From positions 496,001-560,000 of the forward strand of contig OY969771.1 of assembly GCA_963702925.1 (NCBI GenBank): DNA of 64,000 bases, in the 5' to 3' direction. Positions within the stretch are counted from its first letter, which is position 1; each line of letters starts with the position of its first letter. A program made the position numbers and the translations under genes. The notes under the pieces were generated by a model. That model worked only from the letters and a program-made list of their open reading frames with translations. It was not told the DNA's origin and ran no database searches. The stretch is from CAIKMD01 sp963702925. GTDB taxonomy: Bacteria; Pseudomonadota; Alphaproteobacteria; ATCC43930; CGMCC-115725. Positions 7,518 through 16,447 of the stretch are shown piece by piece.

Positions 7518-8453
7518 TCACGGCGCAGCCCGAAAAGCCACGCGCGGCTCTTCCACGCCTTCCGGATCCTGATGGATGATGACCTCGGCGCGCGGAAAGG
7601 CTTCCAGAAGCTCGACTTCGACCGCATCGGCAACCCGGTGCGACTCGTTGAGCGTCATGGCCCCGTCCATCTCCAGATGGATTTGGATAAACGCGGTAGG
7701 CCCCGCCGCGCGCGTCTTCAAATCGTGGACCGCGTGCACTTCCTTGTGCGCCAAGGCGATGTCGCGGATGCGCGCGCGCGCCGCATCGGGCAGCTCGCGA
7801 TCCATCAGCTGCACGATCGCCTTTTGCGCCACGTGATAGGCGCTGTAGAGGATCCACACCGCGATCACGGCGCCGCACAGCGGATCGATCAATGTCCAGG
7901 CGAATTCGCTGGTGAGGATAAGCGAGATGACGACGCCGAGATTGAGCGCGAGATCGCCGGCATTGTGCAACGCGTCGCCGCCGACGAGCAACGAGCCGGT
8001 GCGGCGCACGACGGAACGCTCATATTGCAGCAGTCCCAAAGTGGCCAAGATGGCGACGCCCATCACGACGAGGCCGAGCGCCGTGTCGGTGACCGCGACC
8101 GGCTGCAGCAGATGGTGCAGCGCCTCGACCATCAGCACCACCGCCGAGCCGGCGATGAAACCCGCCTGGCCGAGACTTGCCAGCGGCTCGACCTTGCCAT
8201 GGCCGAAGCGGTGCTCCTTGTCCGGGGGAGCCAGCGCCTGCTGGATCGCCAGGAGATTGACCGATGCCGCCGTGGCATCGAGCAAGGAATCGAGCAGCGC
8301 CGACAGCATGCTGACCGAATCCGTGGCGATCCAGGCGACCAGCTTCACCACGACCAAAAGACCCTGGACGATGATCGCGGCATAGGTGGCGCGGCGCATG
8401 AGCTGGCCGACCAGCGCGGAATCGGCGGCGAAGTTTTCGGCCCGTGCGCTCAC
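7518..8453 (-). CDS. CDF-family divalent cation efflux protein, FieF-like
   Basis: This 311-residue inner-membrane proton-coupled exporter is for zinc, iron or a similar divalent metal. It has about six membrane spans in residues 15-215. Metal-site residues are visible: the two aspartates of LLDSLLDATAAS in the second span and H/D of GDALHNAGDLALN in the fifth, as in FieF. A cytoplasmic domain (about 215-300) with HDLKTRAAGPTAFIQIHLE and histidines HRVADAV and IIHQDPEG matches the regulatory metal-binding ferredoxin-like fold. The start is GTG at 8453, overlapping the pdxH stop by four bases, so the two are coupled. Confidence 0.92.
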   Translation of the reverse strand: MSARAENFAADSALVGQLMRRATYAAIIVQGLLVVVKLVAWIATDSVSMLSALLDSLLDATAASVNLLAIQQALAPPDKEHRFGHGKVEPLASLGQAGFIAGSAVVLMVEALHHLLQPVAVTDTALGLVVMGVAILATLGLLQYERSVVRRTGSLLVGGDALHNAGDLALNLGVVISLILTSEFAWTLIDPLCGAVIAVWILYSAYHVAQKAIVQLMDRELPDAARARIRDIALAHKEVHAVHDLKTRAAGPTAFIQIHLEMDGAMTLNESHRVADAVEVELLEAFPRAEVIIHQDPEGVEEPRVAFRAAP

Positions 8454-9040
8454 GGGAACAGCCGCTCGGTCGTCCAGCCATCGCCGGCGCGGCGATAGAC
8501 CAGCCGCTCATGCAGCCGGTAAAGCCGGTCTTCCCAGAATTCGAACAGCTCCGGCACGACCCGGTAGCCCGACCAGAAATCGGGCCGCGGCACGATTCCG
8601 CCGCCGAAACGCGCCTCCGCGTCCTTCAAGCGTTGTTCCAGCTCCACGCGCTCGCCATAGGGACGCGACTGCGCCGAGGCCCAAGCCGCGATCTGCGCGC
8701 CGCGCGGCCGCGAGGCGAAATAGGCGTCGGCTTCTTCCGCCGTCACCACCTCGACAGCGCCTTCGACGCGCACCTGGCGCAGCAGCGATTTCCAGTGAAA
8801 GCACAAAGCCGCGCGCGGATTGGCGGCGAGCTCGTCGCCTTTGCGGCTTTCGAAATTGGTGTAGAAGACGAAGCCGCGCGCATCGGCCGCCTTCAGCAGC
8901 ACCATGCGGATCGAGGGCACGCCGTCGCGCGTCGCGGTCGCCACGCTCATCGCTTCGGGCAAAGTCAACTCGGCTGCCTTGGCTTCGGCGAACCAGCTTT
9001 CGAATTGCTCGAACGGCGCGGTGAAGGACGTGGCGGTCAT
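8450..9040 (-). CDS. pdxH: Pyridoxamine 5'-phosphate oxidase
   Basis: This FMN enzyme oxidises pyridoxamine or pyridoxine 5'-phosphate to pyridoxal 5'-phosphate, the cofactor of the aminotransferase and hemA products nearby. It has 196 residues, slightly short of the common 210-220. FMN-binding landmarks are PSIRMVLLKAADARGFVFYT, SRKGDELAANP and CFHWKSLLRQVRVEG. The family C-terminus SGYRVVPELFEFWEDRLYRLH and the final ERLFP are present. The last four bases overlap the GTG of the cation exporter. A 68-base gap separates its start from the ATPase gene upstream on the same strand. Confidence 0.95.
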   Translation of the reverse strand: MTATSFTAPFEQFESWFAEAKAAELTLPEAMSVATATRDGVPSIRMVLLKAADARGFVFYTNFESRKGDELAANPRAALCFHWKSLLRQVRVEGAVEVVTAEEADAYFASRPRGAQIAAWASAQSRPYGERVELEQRLKDAEARFGGGIVPRPDFWSGYRVVPELFEFWEDRLYRLHERLVYRRAGDGWTTERLFP

Positions 9041-9108
9041 CGTCGGTCAAGATAGTGCCTCGCGCCGGTTGATTCAAATCGCGGCGCCGCACGCAGAGGC
9101 AGGTTCGG

Positions 9109-11652
9109 TCACGCGATCAATTTCGCGCGCCAGATCGGTTTCAGCCAGTCGAGCGCAATCAGCGTCGCGATTCCGCCGCCAAGGCACAAAGCGAGATCCG
9201 GCGGATGCAGCGGGCCGAATTGAAAGAGATCGCGCGCCGGCAACCAGAAGAGCACCGTGCCGAGCAGCACCGCGGTGGTTGCGAAAACCAGCCACAAAGC
9301 CCGGTTCGGCGCGCGAAACGCCGCCGCGACCGAGGCGCTGAAGGAGCGGTTGACGAAGACGAGGCCGAAATTCGCCACCACCAGGGTCGTGAACACCAAG
9401 GCGCGGGCTTCGGCTTCCACCATGTCATAATGGATCGCGGCGGCAAGGATCGCGGCGAGCAAGGCGAAGACCAGCCCGCCTTGGACCACGCCCCAAAGAA
9501 CCAGCGTGCCGGAAAACAACGGGCTCTGCGGATCGCGAGGCTTCCGCCGCATCACGTCGCTTTCCTCGGCCTCGGCCTCGAATACGATCGAGCAGACCGG
9601 GTCGATCACCATCTCGAGAAAGGCGATGTGCACCGGCGCCAGGATCAGCGGCCAACCGAGCAGCAGCGGCAGCAGCGCGATGCCGGCAATGAGGACATGG
9701 ACGGCGAGAATGTAACCCATCGCCTTGCGCAGATTATCGTAGATGCGGCGACCGAGCCGAATGGTCTGCACGATCGAGCCGAAATCGTCGTCGAGCAGCA
9801 CGATCGCGGCGGCTTCGCGCGCCACGTCGGTGCCGCGTCCGCCCATGGCGACGCCGATATGAGCGGCCTTGAGCGCGGGCGCGTCGTTCACCCCGTCGCC
9901 GGTCATCGCGACGATCTCGCCATTGGCCTTGAACGCGTTGACGAGGCGCAGCTTCTGCTCGGGCAGAACGCGCGCGAAGATTCGCGTCGCCTTCACGCGC
10001 TCGATCAGCTCGGCGTCCCCGGCGGCGGTGATCTCCTCGCCCGTCATCACGAGCTCGGCGTCGATCCCGGCTTGGCGCGCGATCGCCTGCGCGGTTGCCG
10101 CGTGATCGCCGGTGATCATCGAGACCTTGATGCCGGCCGCGCGGCATTCGCGCACCGCCTCCGGCACGGTCGCGCGCAGCGGATCGGCAAGCCCGACGAG
10201 CCCGACAAAGGCGAACGGGAAATCGTGCTGCGAGGCCGGCATATCCGGCGCGCCATGGACCGACTGCGCCACCCCCAGAATGCGCATGCCGCGCGACGCC
10301 ATCGCCTCGGCCTGCGCCATGATCTTCGCGTGGCTGGCTTGGTCGAGATGGCACAGATCCGCGATCGCTTCGGGTGCACCTTTGGCCGCAACGGTGTAGG
10401 CGTTCTCGCCCGGCGCTTGCCAGACCTGTGTCATGGCGAGAAGCTGCGGCCGAAGCCCGTAGCCATGAGCGAGCTGCCAATCGGGATGGAGACGTCCCGT
10501 CGGGCCGAGCTCGCGCTGGCCGAGATCGTGAAACGCCTGTTCCATCGGATCGAAGGGTTCGGCGGTGCTGGCAAGGATCGCGAATTCCAGTAAAGGCTGA
10601 AGCTCGTCCGGCACGGGCGACGACGCATCGCCCGGCCGGAACGAAGCTTCGCCGTTCCACAGCTCGGCCACCGACATGCGGTTTTGCGTCAAGGTTCCGG
10701 TCTTGTCGCTGCACAGCATGGTCGCTTCGCCCAAAGTCTCGATCGCTGAGGCGCGGCGCGTCAGCACGCGGGCGCGCGAGATGCGCCACGCCCCCATCAC
10801 CATGAAGACCGTCAACACGAGCGGAAACTCTTCGGGCAGCATCGACATGCTGAGTGCGATCCCGCCGAGCAAGCCGTTGAGCCAGGAGCCACGCAGCAAG
10901 GCATAAAGCGCCGCCGCCAGCACGCTGACCCCAATGCCGAGCATGGCGAGCACGCGCACCAGGCGGCTGGTTTGCCGCTGCAAGGGCGGCGTTTCCGATG
11001 CGATCGTGCCGAGCGCCACACCGATCTTGCCGATCTCGCTGCGCGGCCCGGTGGCGGAAATCTCGGCGACGCCTTGGCCGCGGACGATCATCGTGCCGGA
11101 AAAGACAAAAGGCAGATCGTCGCCGCCGGGACGCTGCCGCGCCGGAACGCCTTGCGCCGCCGCCTTGCGCACCGGCACGGCCTCGCCGGTCAGCAATGAT
11201 TCGTCGGCCTGCAAATCCCGCGCGACGCGCAAGAAACCGTCCGCCGGCACGCGATCGCCTTCGGCCAGAAGGACGAGGTCGCCGCGCACCACGTCGCGCC
11301 CGGCGATGCGCGTGCGTATTCCCTCGCGGATGACGAGCGCGCGCGGACTCGTCAGATCGCGCAAGGCTTCGAGCACGCGCTCGCTGCGGCTTTCCTGAAC
11401 GATCGCGATCGTGACCGAAATGCTGGCGAAAGCGAGCAGCACCAGCGCCTCGCCGAGGCTGCCCAGTGCCAGATAGATCAGCCCCGCGCCCAGCAGAAGG
11501 CTGAACATCGGCTCGCGGAAGGTGTCGAGCACGATGCGCAGAAACGTCCTGCCGCCGCCGCGCGGCAATTGATTGGGCCCTTCCGCCGCCAGCCTTGCGC
11601 GCGCCTCGGCTTCCGTGAGGCCGGCAAAGGGGGTGGGCAGGCTTTCCGGCAC
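9109..11652 (-). CDS. P-type cation-transporting ATPase, P2-like
   Basis: This 847-residue ATP-driven cation pump has the N-terminal cation ATPase domain (GLTEAEARARLAAEGPNQL), the actuator motif LLTGEAVPV, the phosphorylated aspartate D316 in CSDKTGTLTQNRM, the hinge MTGDGVNDAPALKAAHIGVAM, and about ten membrane spans. The fourth span carries PEEFP where calcium pumps have PEGLP. The sixth has FLEMVIDPVCSIVFEAE with acidic residues able to bind a cation. No cysteine-rich N-terminal metal domain is present, so a soft-metal (copper/zinc) pump is unlikely. Calcium, magnesium, sodium or potassium are all possible. The gene stands 151 bases from the divergent dnaJ-like gene. Confidence 0.88.
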   Translation of the reverse strand: MPESLPTPFAGLTEAEARARLAAEGPNQLPRGGGRTFLRIVLDTFREPMFSLLLGAGLIYLALGSLGEALVLLAFASISVTIAIVQESRSERVLEALRDLTSPRALVIREGIRTRIAGRDVVRGDLVLLAEGDRVPADGFLRVARDLQADESLLTGEAVPVRKAAAQGVPARQRPGGDDLPFVFSGTMIVRGQGVAEISATGPRSEIGKIGVALGTIASETPPLQRQTSRLVRVLAMLGIGVSVLAAALYALLRGSWLNGLLGGIALSMSMLPEEFPLVLTVFMVMGAWRISRARVLTRRASAIETLGEATMLCSDKTGTLTQNRMSVAELWNGEASFRPGDASSPVPDELQPLLEFAILASTAEPFDPMEQAFHDLGQRELGPTGRLHPDWQLAHGYGLRPQLLAMTQVWQAPGENAYTVAAKGAPEAIADLCHLDQASHAKIMAQAEAMASRGMRILGVAQSVHGAPDMPASQHDFPFAFVGLVGLADPLRATVPEAVRECRAAGIKVSMITGDHAATAQAIARQAGIDAELVMTGEEITAAGDAELIERVKATRIFARVLPEQKLRLVNAFKANGEIVAMTGDGVNDAPALKAAHIGVAMGGRGTDVAREAAAIVLLDDDFGSIVQTIRLGRRIYDNLRKAMGYILAVHVLIAGIALLPLLLGWPLILAPVHIAFLEMVIDPVCSIVFEAEAEESDVMRRKPRDPQSPLFSGTLVLWGVVQGGLVFALLAAILAAAIHYDMVEAEARALVFTTLVVANFGLVFVNRSFSASVAAAFRAPNRALWLVFATTAVLLGTVLFWLPARDLFQFGPLHPPDLALCLGGGIATLIALDWLKPIWRAKLIA

Positions 11653-11731
11653 GATCGTCCTCTGAGGATGCGGGAATCTGACACGCCCCGGCGCGTGCGC
11701 AAGCGAATCAGATAATCACGCCGGACGCGGC

Positions 11732-11739
11732 TTAACCAT
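11732..11739 (+). promoter_or_regulatory. TTAACCAT motif, possible CtrA half-site
   Basis: An exact TTAACCAT lies in the 151-base gap between the divergent P-type ATPase and DnaJ-like genes, 65 bases before the latter. This 8-mer was described as a CtrA-type binding motif in Caulobacter relatives. The match is short; the assignment is a guess from sequence and location. Confidence 0.28.
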
Positions 11740-11803
11740 GATCTGCCTCAAGCGCTACCGGCACCGGTTGCCGCAACCGCGCTTCGGGACAATAATATGG
11801 CCG

Positions 11804-12709
11804 ATGAGGGACCCCTACACGGTGCTGTCGGTACCGCGCGGCGCCACGGATAGCGAGATCAAGCGCGCCTATCACAAGCTAGCGAAGAAGCTCCATCCCG
11901 ATCTCAATCCCGGCAAGCGCGCGGTCGAGGCGCAATTCAAGGAAGTCACCGCGGCATACGAGCTTCTCTCCGATGCTGAGAAGCGCGCGCGTTACGATCG
12001 CGGCGAGATCGGGCCGGACGGCGCCGAGCGGATGCAGGGCTTTGGCCGCGGCGGTTTCGGGCGCAGCGGGTTCGGCAGCGGCGGCTTCGGCAGTCGCGGC
12101 AGTCGCGGGAATTCGGGCGCTGGGGGCGCGGGCTTTGGCGGTGGCCTTGACGACATCATCGCCGAGTTCCTGCACCGCGGCAAACGCGCGGCGCCGCATG
12201 CCGAGGCCGAGCCCGCCGCCCAGGCTTTGAAGATCTCGTTCCTCGAAGCGGCGCGCGGCGGCAAGCATCGGGTCACCACCGCCGATGGCCGCGCGCTCGA
12301 CGTCGCGATCCCGCCGGGCATCGATTCGGGTCAGCGGCTCCGGCTCAAAAGCGCCGCGGGCGACACCTATCTCGAAATCGAGGTCGAGCCGCACGCGCTC
12401 TTCACCCGCAAGAATCTCGACATCCATATCGAGGTGCCGGTGACCCTGATCGAAGCGGTGCTGGGCGCGACCATCACCGTGCCGACGATCCATGGCGCGG
12501 TCGCGGTCAAAGTGCCGCGCGGCTCCAACAGCGGCGGAACCTTGCGCCTCAAGGGCAAAGGCATCGCCGCGGCCAACGCGACCGGCGATCAATATGTGAA
12601 GCTCCGGGTCACTTTGCCCGATCCGCCCGATCCCGATCTCGTACGCTTTCTCGAGAAATGGGCCGCCGATCACGCTTACGACGTGCGCGGAAAATTCGAT
12701 GCCGAGTGA
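11804..12709 (+). CDS. DnaJ-type co-chaperone without zinc finger, CbpA-like
   Basis: This 301-residue cytoplasmic J-domain protein would stimulate DnaK ATPase and deliver unfolded substrates. The J domain (residues 1-70) has the essential HPD in KLHPDLNPG. A glycine/phenylalanine region with five or six GFG-type repeats spans about 80-125. The substrate-binding C-terminal beta domains follow (LDVAIPPGIDSGQRLRLK; VKVPRGSNSGGTLRLKGKG). The CxxCxGxG zinc repeats of true DnaJ are absent, as in CbpA. The ATG at 11804 gives the usual MRDPYTVLSVPRGA beginning. fabI starts 69 bases downstream. Confidence 0.92.
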   Translation: MRDPYTVLSVPRGATDSEIKRAYHKLAKKLHPDLNPGKRAVEAQFKEVTAAYELLSDAEKRARYDRGEIGPDGAERMQGFGRGGFGRSGFGSGGFGSRGSRGNSGAGGAGFGGGLDDIIAEFLHRGKRAAPHAEAEPAAQALKISFLEAARGGKHRVTTADGRALDVAIPPGIDSGQRLRLKSAAGDTYLEIEVEPHALFTRKNLDIHIEVPVTLIEAVLGATITVPTIHGAVAVKVPRGSNSGGTLRLKGKGIAAANATGDQYVKLRVTLPDPPDPDLVRFLEKWAADHAYDVRGKFDAE

Positions 12710-12778
12710 GGCCGCCTTCCCGCCGCCCATCCTTCCGTGTAGGATGCTGCACCGTTTCACATTTTCCACGATGGATGC

Positions 12779-13591
12779 ATGACCGAACATCAGCCGCTCA
12801 TGGCAGGCAAGCGAGGCCTGATCATGGGCGTCGCCAACGACCGCTCGATTGCCTGGGGCATCGCCCAGGCGGTTCACGCCCAAGGCGCCGAGCTTGCTTT
12901 CACCTATCAAGGCGATGCTTTCGGCAAACGCGTGAAGCCGCTTGCCGAAAGCATCGGCAGCACCCTCCTCTTCGATTGCGACGTCGCCAACGAGGCGAGT
13001 CTTGCCAATGTTTTCGCCGGCTTGCGCGAAAGCTGGGGCCGGCTCGATTTCCTGGTGCATGCGATCGCGTTTTCCGATCCGAGCGAACTCAAAGGAAAAT
13101 ACGTCGACACCACCCGCGCCAATTTCCTGCGCAGCATGGAAATTTCGTGCTTTTCCTTCACCGACGCGGTGCGCCGCGCCGCGCCGCTGATGACCGAAGG
13201 CGGCAGCGCGATCACCTTGAGCTATTACGGCGCCGAGCGCGTGATGCCGCATTACAATGTGATGGGCGTATGCAAGGCCGCGCTCGAAGCGAGCGTGCGC
13301 TATCTCGCGGTCGATCTCGGCGGTCAAAACATCCGGATCAACGCGATCTCGGCCGGCCCGATCAAGACCCTTGCCGCCTCGGGGATCGGCGATTTCCGCT
13401 ATATCCTAAAGTGGAATCAGTACAACTCCCCTTTGAAGCGCAACGTGGCGACCGAGGATGTCGGCGGCGCGGGGCTTTACCTGCTGAGCCATTTGAGCGC
13501 GGGCGTCACGGGCGAGGTGCATCACGTCGATTGCGGCTATCACGTCGTCGGCATGAAGGCTGTTGACGCACCCGACATCTCGGTCGTCTAG
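12779..13591 (+). CDS. fabI: Enoyl-[acyl-carrier-protein] reductase (NADH)
   Basis: FabI catalyses the last reductive step of each fatty-acid elongation cycle, turning enoyl-ACP into acyl-ACP; it is the triclosan target. At 270 residues the length is normal. The nucleotide motif is KRGLIMGVANDRSIAWGI. The active-site pair Y159-x6-K166 (YNVMGVCK) and Y149 in LSYYGAE are present, as is ISAGPIKTLAASGI. The two genes that follow (aroC after 9 bases, sppA after 15 more) are on the same strand, so an operon is likely. Confidence 0.96.
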   Translation: MTEHQPLMAGKRGLIMGVANDRSIAWGIAQAVHAQGAELAFTYQGDAFGKRVKPLAESIGSTLLFDCDVANEASLANVFAGLRESWGRLDFLVHAIAFSDPSELKGKYVDTTRANFLRSMEISCFSFTDAVRRAAPLMTEGGSAITLSYYGAERVMPHYNVMGVCKAALEASVRYLAVDLGGQNIRINAISAGPIKTLAASGIGDFRYILKWNQYNSPLKRNVATEDVGGAGLYLLSHLSAGVTGEVHHVDCGYHVVGMKAVDAPDISVV

Positions 13592-13600
13592 CGAGGCGTC

Positions 13601-14671
13601 GTGGCGGGCAATAGTTTCGGCACGATCTTCCGTTTCACCTCCTGGGGTGAAAGCCATGGGCCTGCCATCGGCTGCGTGGTCGACGGTGTGCCGCCGCTGA
13701 TTCCGCTTGCCGAAGCGGAGATCCAGCAATTTCTCGACAAGCGTCGGCCGGGCACGTCGCGCTTCACGACGCAGCGGCGCGAGCCTGACCAGGTCAAGAT
13801 TCTCTCGGGCGTGTTCGAGGGCAAGACCACCGGCATGCCGATCTCGCTTTTGATCGAGAACGAAGACGCGCGCTCGCGCGATTACGAGACCATCAAGGAC
13901 GCTTATCGTCCCGGCCATGCCGATTACACCTATCAGGTCAAATACGGCATTCGCGATTATCGCGGCGGCGGAAGGTCGTCGGCGCGCGAGACCGCGATGC
14001 GGGTGGCCGCCGGCGCGATCGCGCGCAAGGTTCTCGGCGAGAGCGTGAGCATTCGCGGCGCGCTGGTGCAGATGGGGCCGCACAAGATCGACCGCGCGCG
14101 CTGGGACTGGTCGGCGGTCGAGGACAATCCGTTCTGGTGCCCGGACCGGCAAATGGCACAGCAATGGGAAGGCTTTCTCGACAGCGTGCGCAAAGCCGGC
14201 AATTCGACCGGCGCGGTGATCGAGATCGTCGCCGCGGGCGTTCCGCCGGGCTGGGGCGATCCGATCTATGGCAAGCTCGACGCCGATTTGGCGAGCGCGA
14301 TGATGGGCATCAACGCGGTGAAAGCGGTCGAGATCGGTGCAGGCTTCGGCGCGGCCGCGCTGTCGGGCGAAGAGAATGCCGACGAAATGCGCATGCGCGA
14401 CGGCAAGGTCGAGTTCCTGTCCAACCATGCCGGCGGCATTTTGGGCGGCATTTCCACCGGCCAGGACATCGTGCTGCGCTTTGCCGTGAAGCCTTCAAGC
14501 TCGATCCTCATCCCGCGGCGCAGCGTCGACCGCAACGGCAACGAGGTCGAGGTCGCAACCAAAGGCCGCCACGATCCTTGCGTCGGCATCCGCGCGGTGC
14601 CGGTCGGCGAAGCCATGATGGCCACGGTGTTGGCGGATCATTTCCTGCGCCATCGCGCGCAATGCGGCTGA
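13601..14671 (+). CDS. aroC: Chorismate synthase
   Basis: This enzyme converts 5-enolpyruvylshikimate 3-phosphate to chorismate with reduced FMN, ending the shikimate pathway to aromatic amino acids. It has 356 residues. The start is GTG at 13601, giving the invariant AGNSFGTIFRFTSWGESHGP. Other signatures are GKTTGMPISLLIEN, DYRGGGRSSARETAMRVAAG and the final RHDPCVGIRAVPVGEAMMA. It lies nine bases after fabI and 15 before sppA; the gap of nine suggests translational coupling. Confidence 0.97.
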   Translation: MAGNSFGTIFRFTSWGESHGPAIGCVVDGVPPLIPLAEAEIQQFLDKRRPGTSRFTTQRREPDQVKILSGVFEGKTTGMPISLLIENEDARSRDYETIKDAYRPGHADYTYQVKYGIRDYRGGGRSSARETAMRVAAGAIARKVLGESVSIRGALVQMGPHKIDRARWDWSAVEDNPFWCPDRQMAQQWEGFLDSVRKAGNSTGAVIEIVAAGVPPGWGDPIYGKLDADLASAMMGINAVKAVEIGAGFGAAALSGEENADEMRMRDGKVEFLSNHAGGILGGISTGQDIVLRFAVKPSSSILIPRRSVDRNGNEVEVATKGRHDPCVGIRAVPVGEAMMATVLADHFLRHRAQCG

Positions 14672-14686
14672 GCGGGACCTGACACG

Positions 14687-16435
14687 ATGCGTCGCTTTTT
14701 CACCCGGCTGTTCGCGACCATCGGCTTCCTGGTCGTCCTGTTGATTTGCGTCAGCGGCGGATTGTGGCTTTGGAGCATGAACCGCGCGCCGCGCATCGCC
14801 GCGAACACGGTGTTGTCCATCGACCTCACCGATGCCTTGCCCGACACGGCCGGCGATGGCGGCCTGTCGCAAATCCTCTTTCCCAGCGGCATGTCCTTGG
14901 CCGATACCTTGGACGCGATCGAGCGCGCCGGCAGCGATCCGCGCGTCAAAGGCATCGTCGCGCGCATCGGCGATAGCGGGATGGGCTTGGCGCAAGTGCA
15001 GGAGCTGCGCGATGCGATCGCGGCGTTCCGCGCCAAGGGCAAACACGCCATCGCCTATACCGACACTTTCGGCGAATTATCCTCGGGCACGCGCAGCTAT
15101 TACTTGGCCGCCGCCTTCGACGAAATTTGGCTGCAGCCGATGGGAACGGTCGGCCTGACGGGCCTGCGCGCCGAGACGCCGTTCTTCCGCGGCACCTTGG
15201 ACATGCTCGGAATCGTGCCGGATTTCGAGCATCGCGAAGAATATAAGGACGCGGCCAATATGATGACCGAGACCGGCATGACCGGTCCGGAGCGCGAAGA
15301 GCTGCAAGCGCTGCTGCAATCGATCTACGGCCAGATCGTCCAAGGCATTGCCGCTGACCGCAAGATCGAGCCGGATGCGGTGAAGGCGCTGATCGACCGC
15401 GCGCCGCTGCTGGTCGACGACGCGATGAAATCGCATCTCGTCGATCATGTTGGCGACCGCGACGACGCGATCGCGTCCTTCGGCAAGGACGCGGATCTGC
15501 TCTCGCTCGACCGCTATTTCGCGCAGCTTGGCCCGCTCCACCAGAAAGGTCCGACCGTCGCGCTGATCTATGCCACCGGGCTGATGGCGCGTGGCGGCGG
15601 GGCGGAGAACCCGCTGAGCCAGGACAGCATCATGTCCTCCGATCAGGTGACGCGCGCCTTTCACGCGGCGCAGACCGACCCGTCGGTGCGCGCCATCCTG
15701 TTCCGCATCGACAGCCCGGGCGGCTCCGCGACCGCGGCCGAGACGATCTGGAACGCGGTACGGCGCGCGCATGAGGCCGGCAAGCCGGTCATCGTCAGCA
15801 TGGGCGATGTCGCCGGCTCGGGCGGCTATTACATCGCCGCACCCGCCGACAAGATCGTCGCCGAGCCCGCGACCCTCACCGGCTCGATCGGCGTCATCGC
15901 CGGCAAGCTGGTCTTCGGCGACACCTTGAAGAAAGTCGGCGGCAATTGGGATTCCGTTCAGATCGGTGCCAATGCCGGGCTCTTCAGCGTGATGCAAGGA
16001 TTCTCGCCCGTGGAGCGCGAGCGGCTCAATGCCGTGCTCGACGACATCTATGCCAATTTCAAGAACCGGGTCGCCGCCGGAAGAAAGCTTTCGCCCGACG
16101 ATGTCGAGGCCGTGGCCAAAGGCCGGGTTTGGAGCGGCGAGGACGCCAAGACGCACGGCCTGGTCGACGCGCTCGGCGGCTTTGCCACGGCGCTCGATCT
16201 CGCCAAGCAGACCGCCGGCATCGCGGCGGATCAGGACGTGAATTTGAAGCTTTATCCCGCGCCCAAAAGCGCGGTCGACCGCCTCATCGCCCGCGTGAGC
16301 GGCAAGAGCAGCGGCGACGAGGATTCGCTTTTGCCGCAAAGCACCTTGGCCTTCCTGCGCGCCAGCGCGAAGCGGCTGTCGCTGCTGATGGCGCCGCCGG
16401 GCAGCTTGGCCATGCCGCCGGTCGAGGTGAAGTAA
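14687..16435 (+). CDS. sppA: Signal peptide peptidase SppA, long (67K) type
   Basis: This 582-residue inner-membrane serine protease degrades leftover signal peptides. One N-terminal anchor (residues 5-28) is followed by two tandem ClpP-like domains. The catalytic lysine K187 is in EEYKDAANMM of the first domain and the nucleophile S378 in VAGSGGYYIAA of the second, the Lys/Ser dyad split across the two halves as in the E. coli enzyme. LTGSIGVIAGK lies just after the serine. It ends the fabI-aroC-sppA run. The next gene is on the other strand and starts at its own promoter. Confidence 0.94.
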   Translation: MRRFFTRLFATIGFLVVLLICVSGGLWLWSMNRAPRIAANTVLSIDLTDALPDTAGDGGLSQILFPSGMSLADTLDAIERAGSDPRVKGIVARIGDSGMGLAQVQELRDAIAAFRAKGKHAIAYTDTFGELSSGTRSYYLAAAFDEIWLQPMGTVGLTGLRAETPFFRGTLDMLGIVPDFEHREEYKDAANMMTETGMTGPEREELQALLQSIYGQIVQGIAADRKIEPDAVKALIDRAPLLVDDAMKSHLVDHVGDRDDAIASFGKDADLLSLDRYFAQLGPLHQKGPTVALIYATGLMARGGGAENPLSQDSIMSSDQVTRAFHAAQTDPSVRAILFRIDSPGGSATAAETIWNAVRRAHEAGKPVIVSMGDVAGSGGYYIAAPADKIVAEPATLTGSIGVIAGKLVFGDTLKKVGGNWDSVQIGANAGLFSVMQGFSPVERERLNAVLDDIYANFKNRVAAGRKLSPDDVEAVAKGRVWSGEDAKTHGLVDALGGFATALDLAKQTAGIAADQDVNLKLYPAPKSAVDRLIARVSGKSSGDEDSLLPQSTLAFLRASAKRLSLLMAPPGSLAMPPVEVK

Positions 16436-16447
16436 TTCGGCTGCGCG

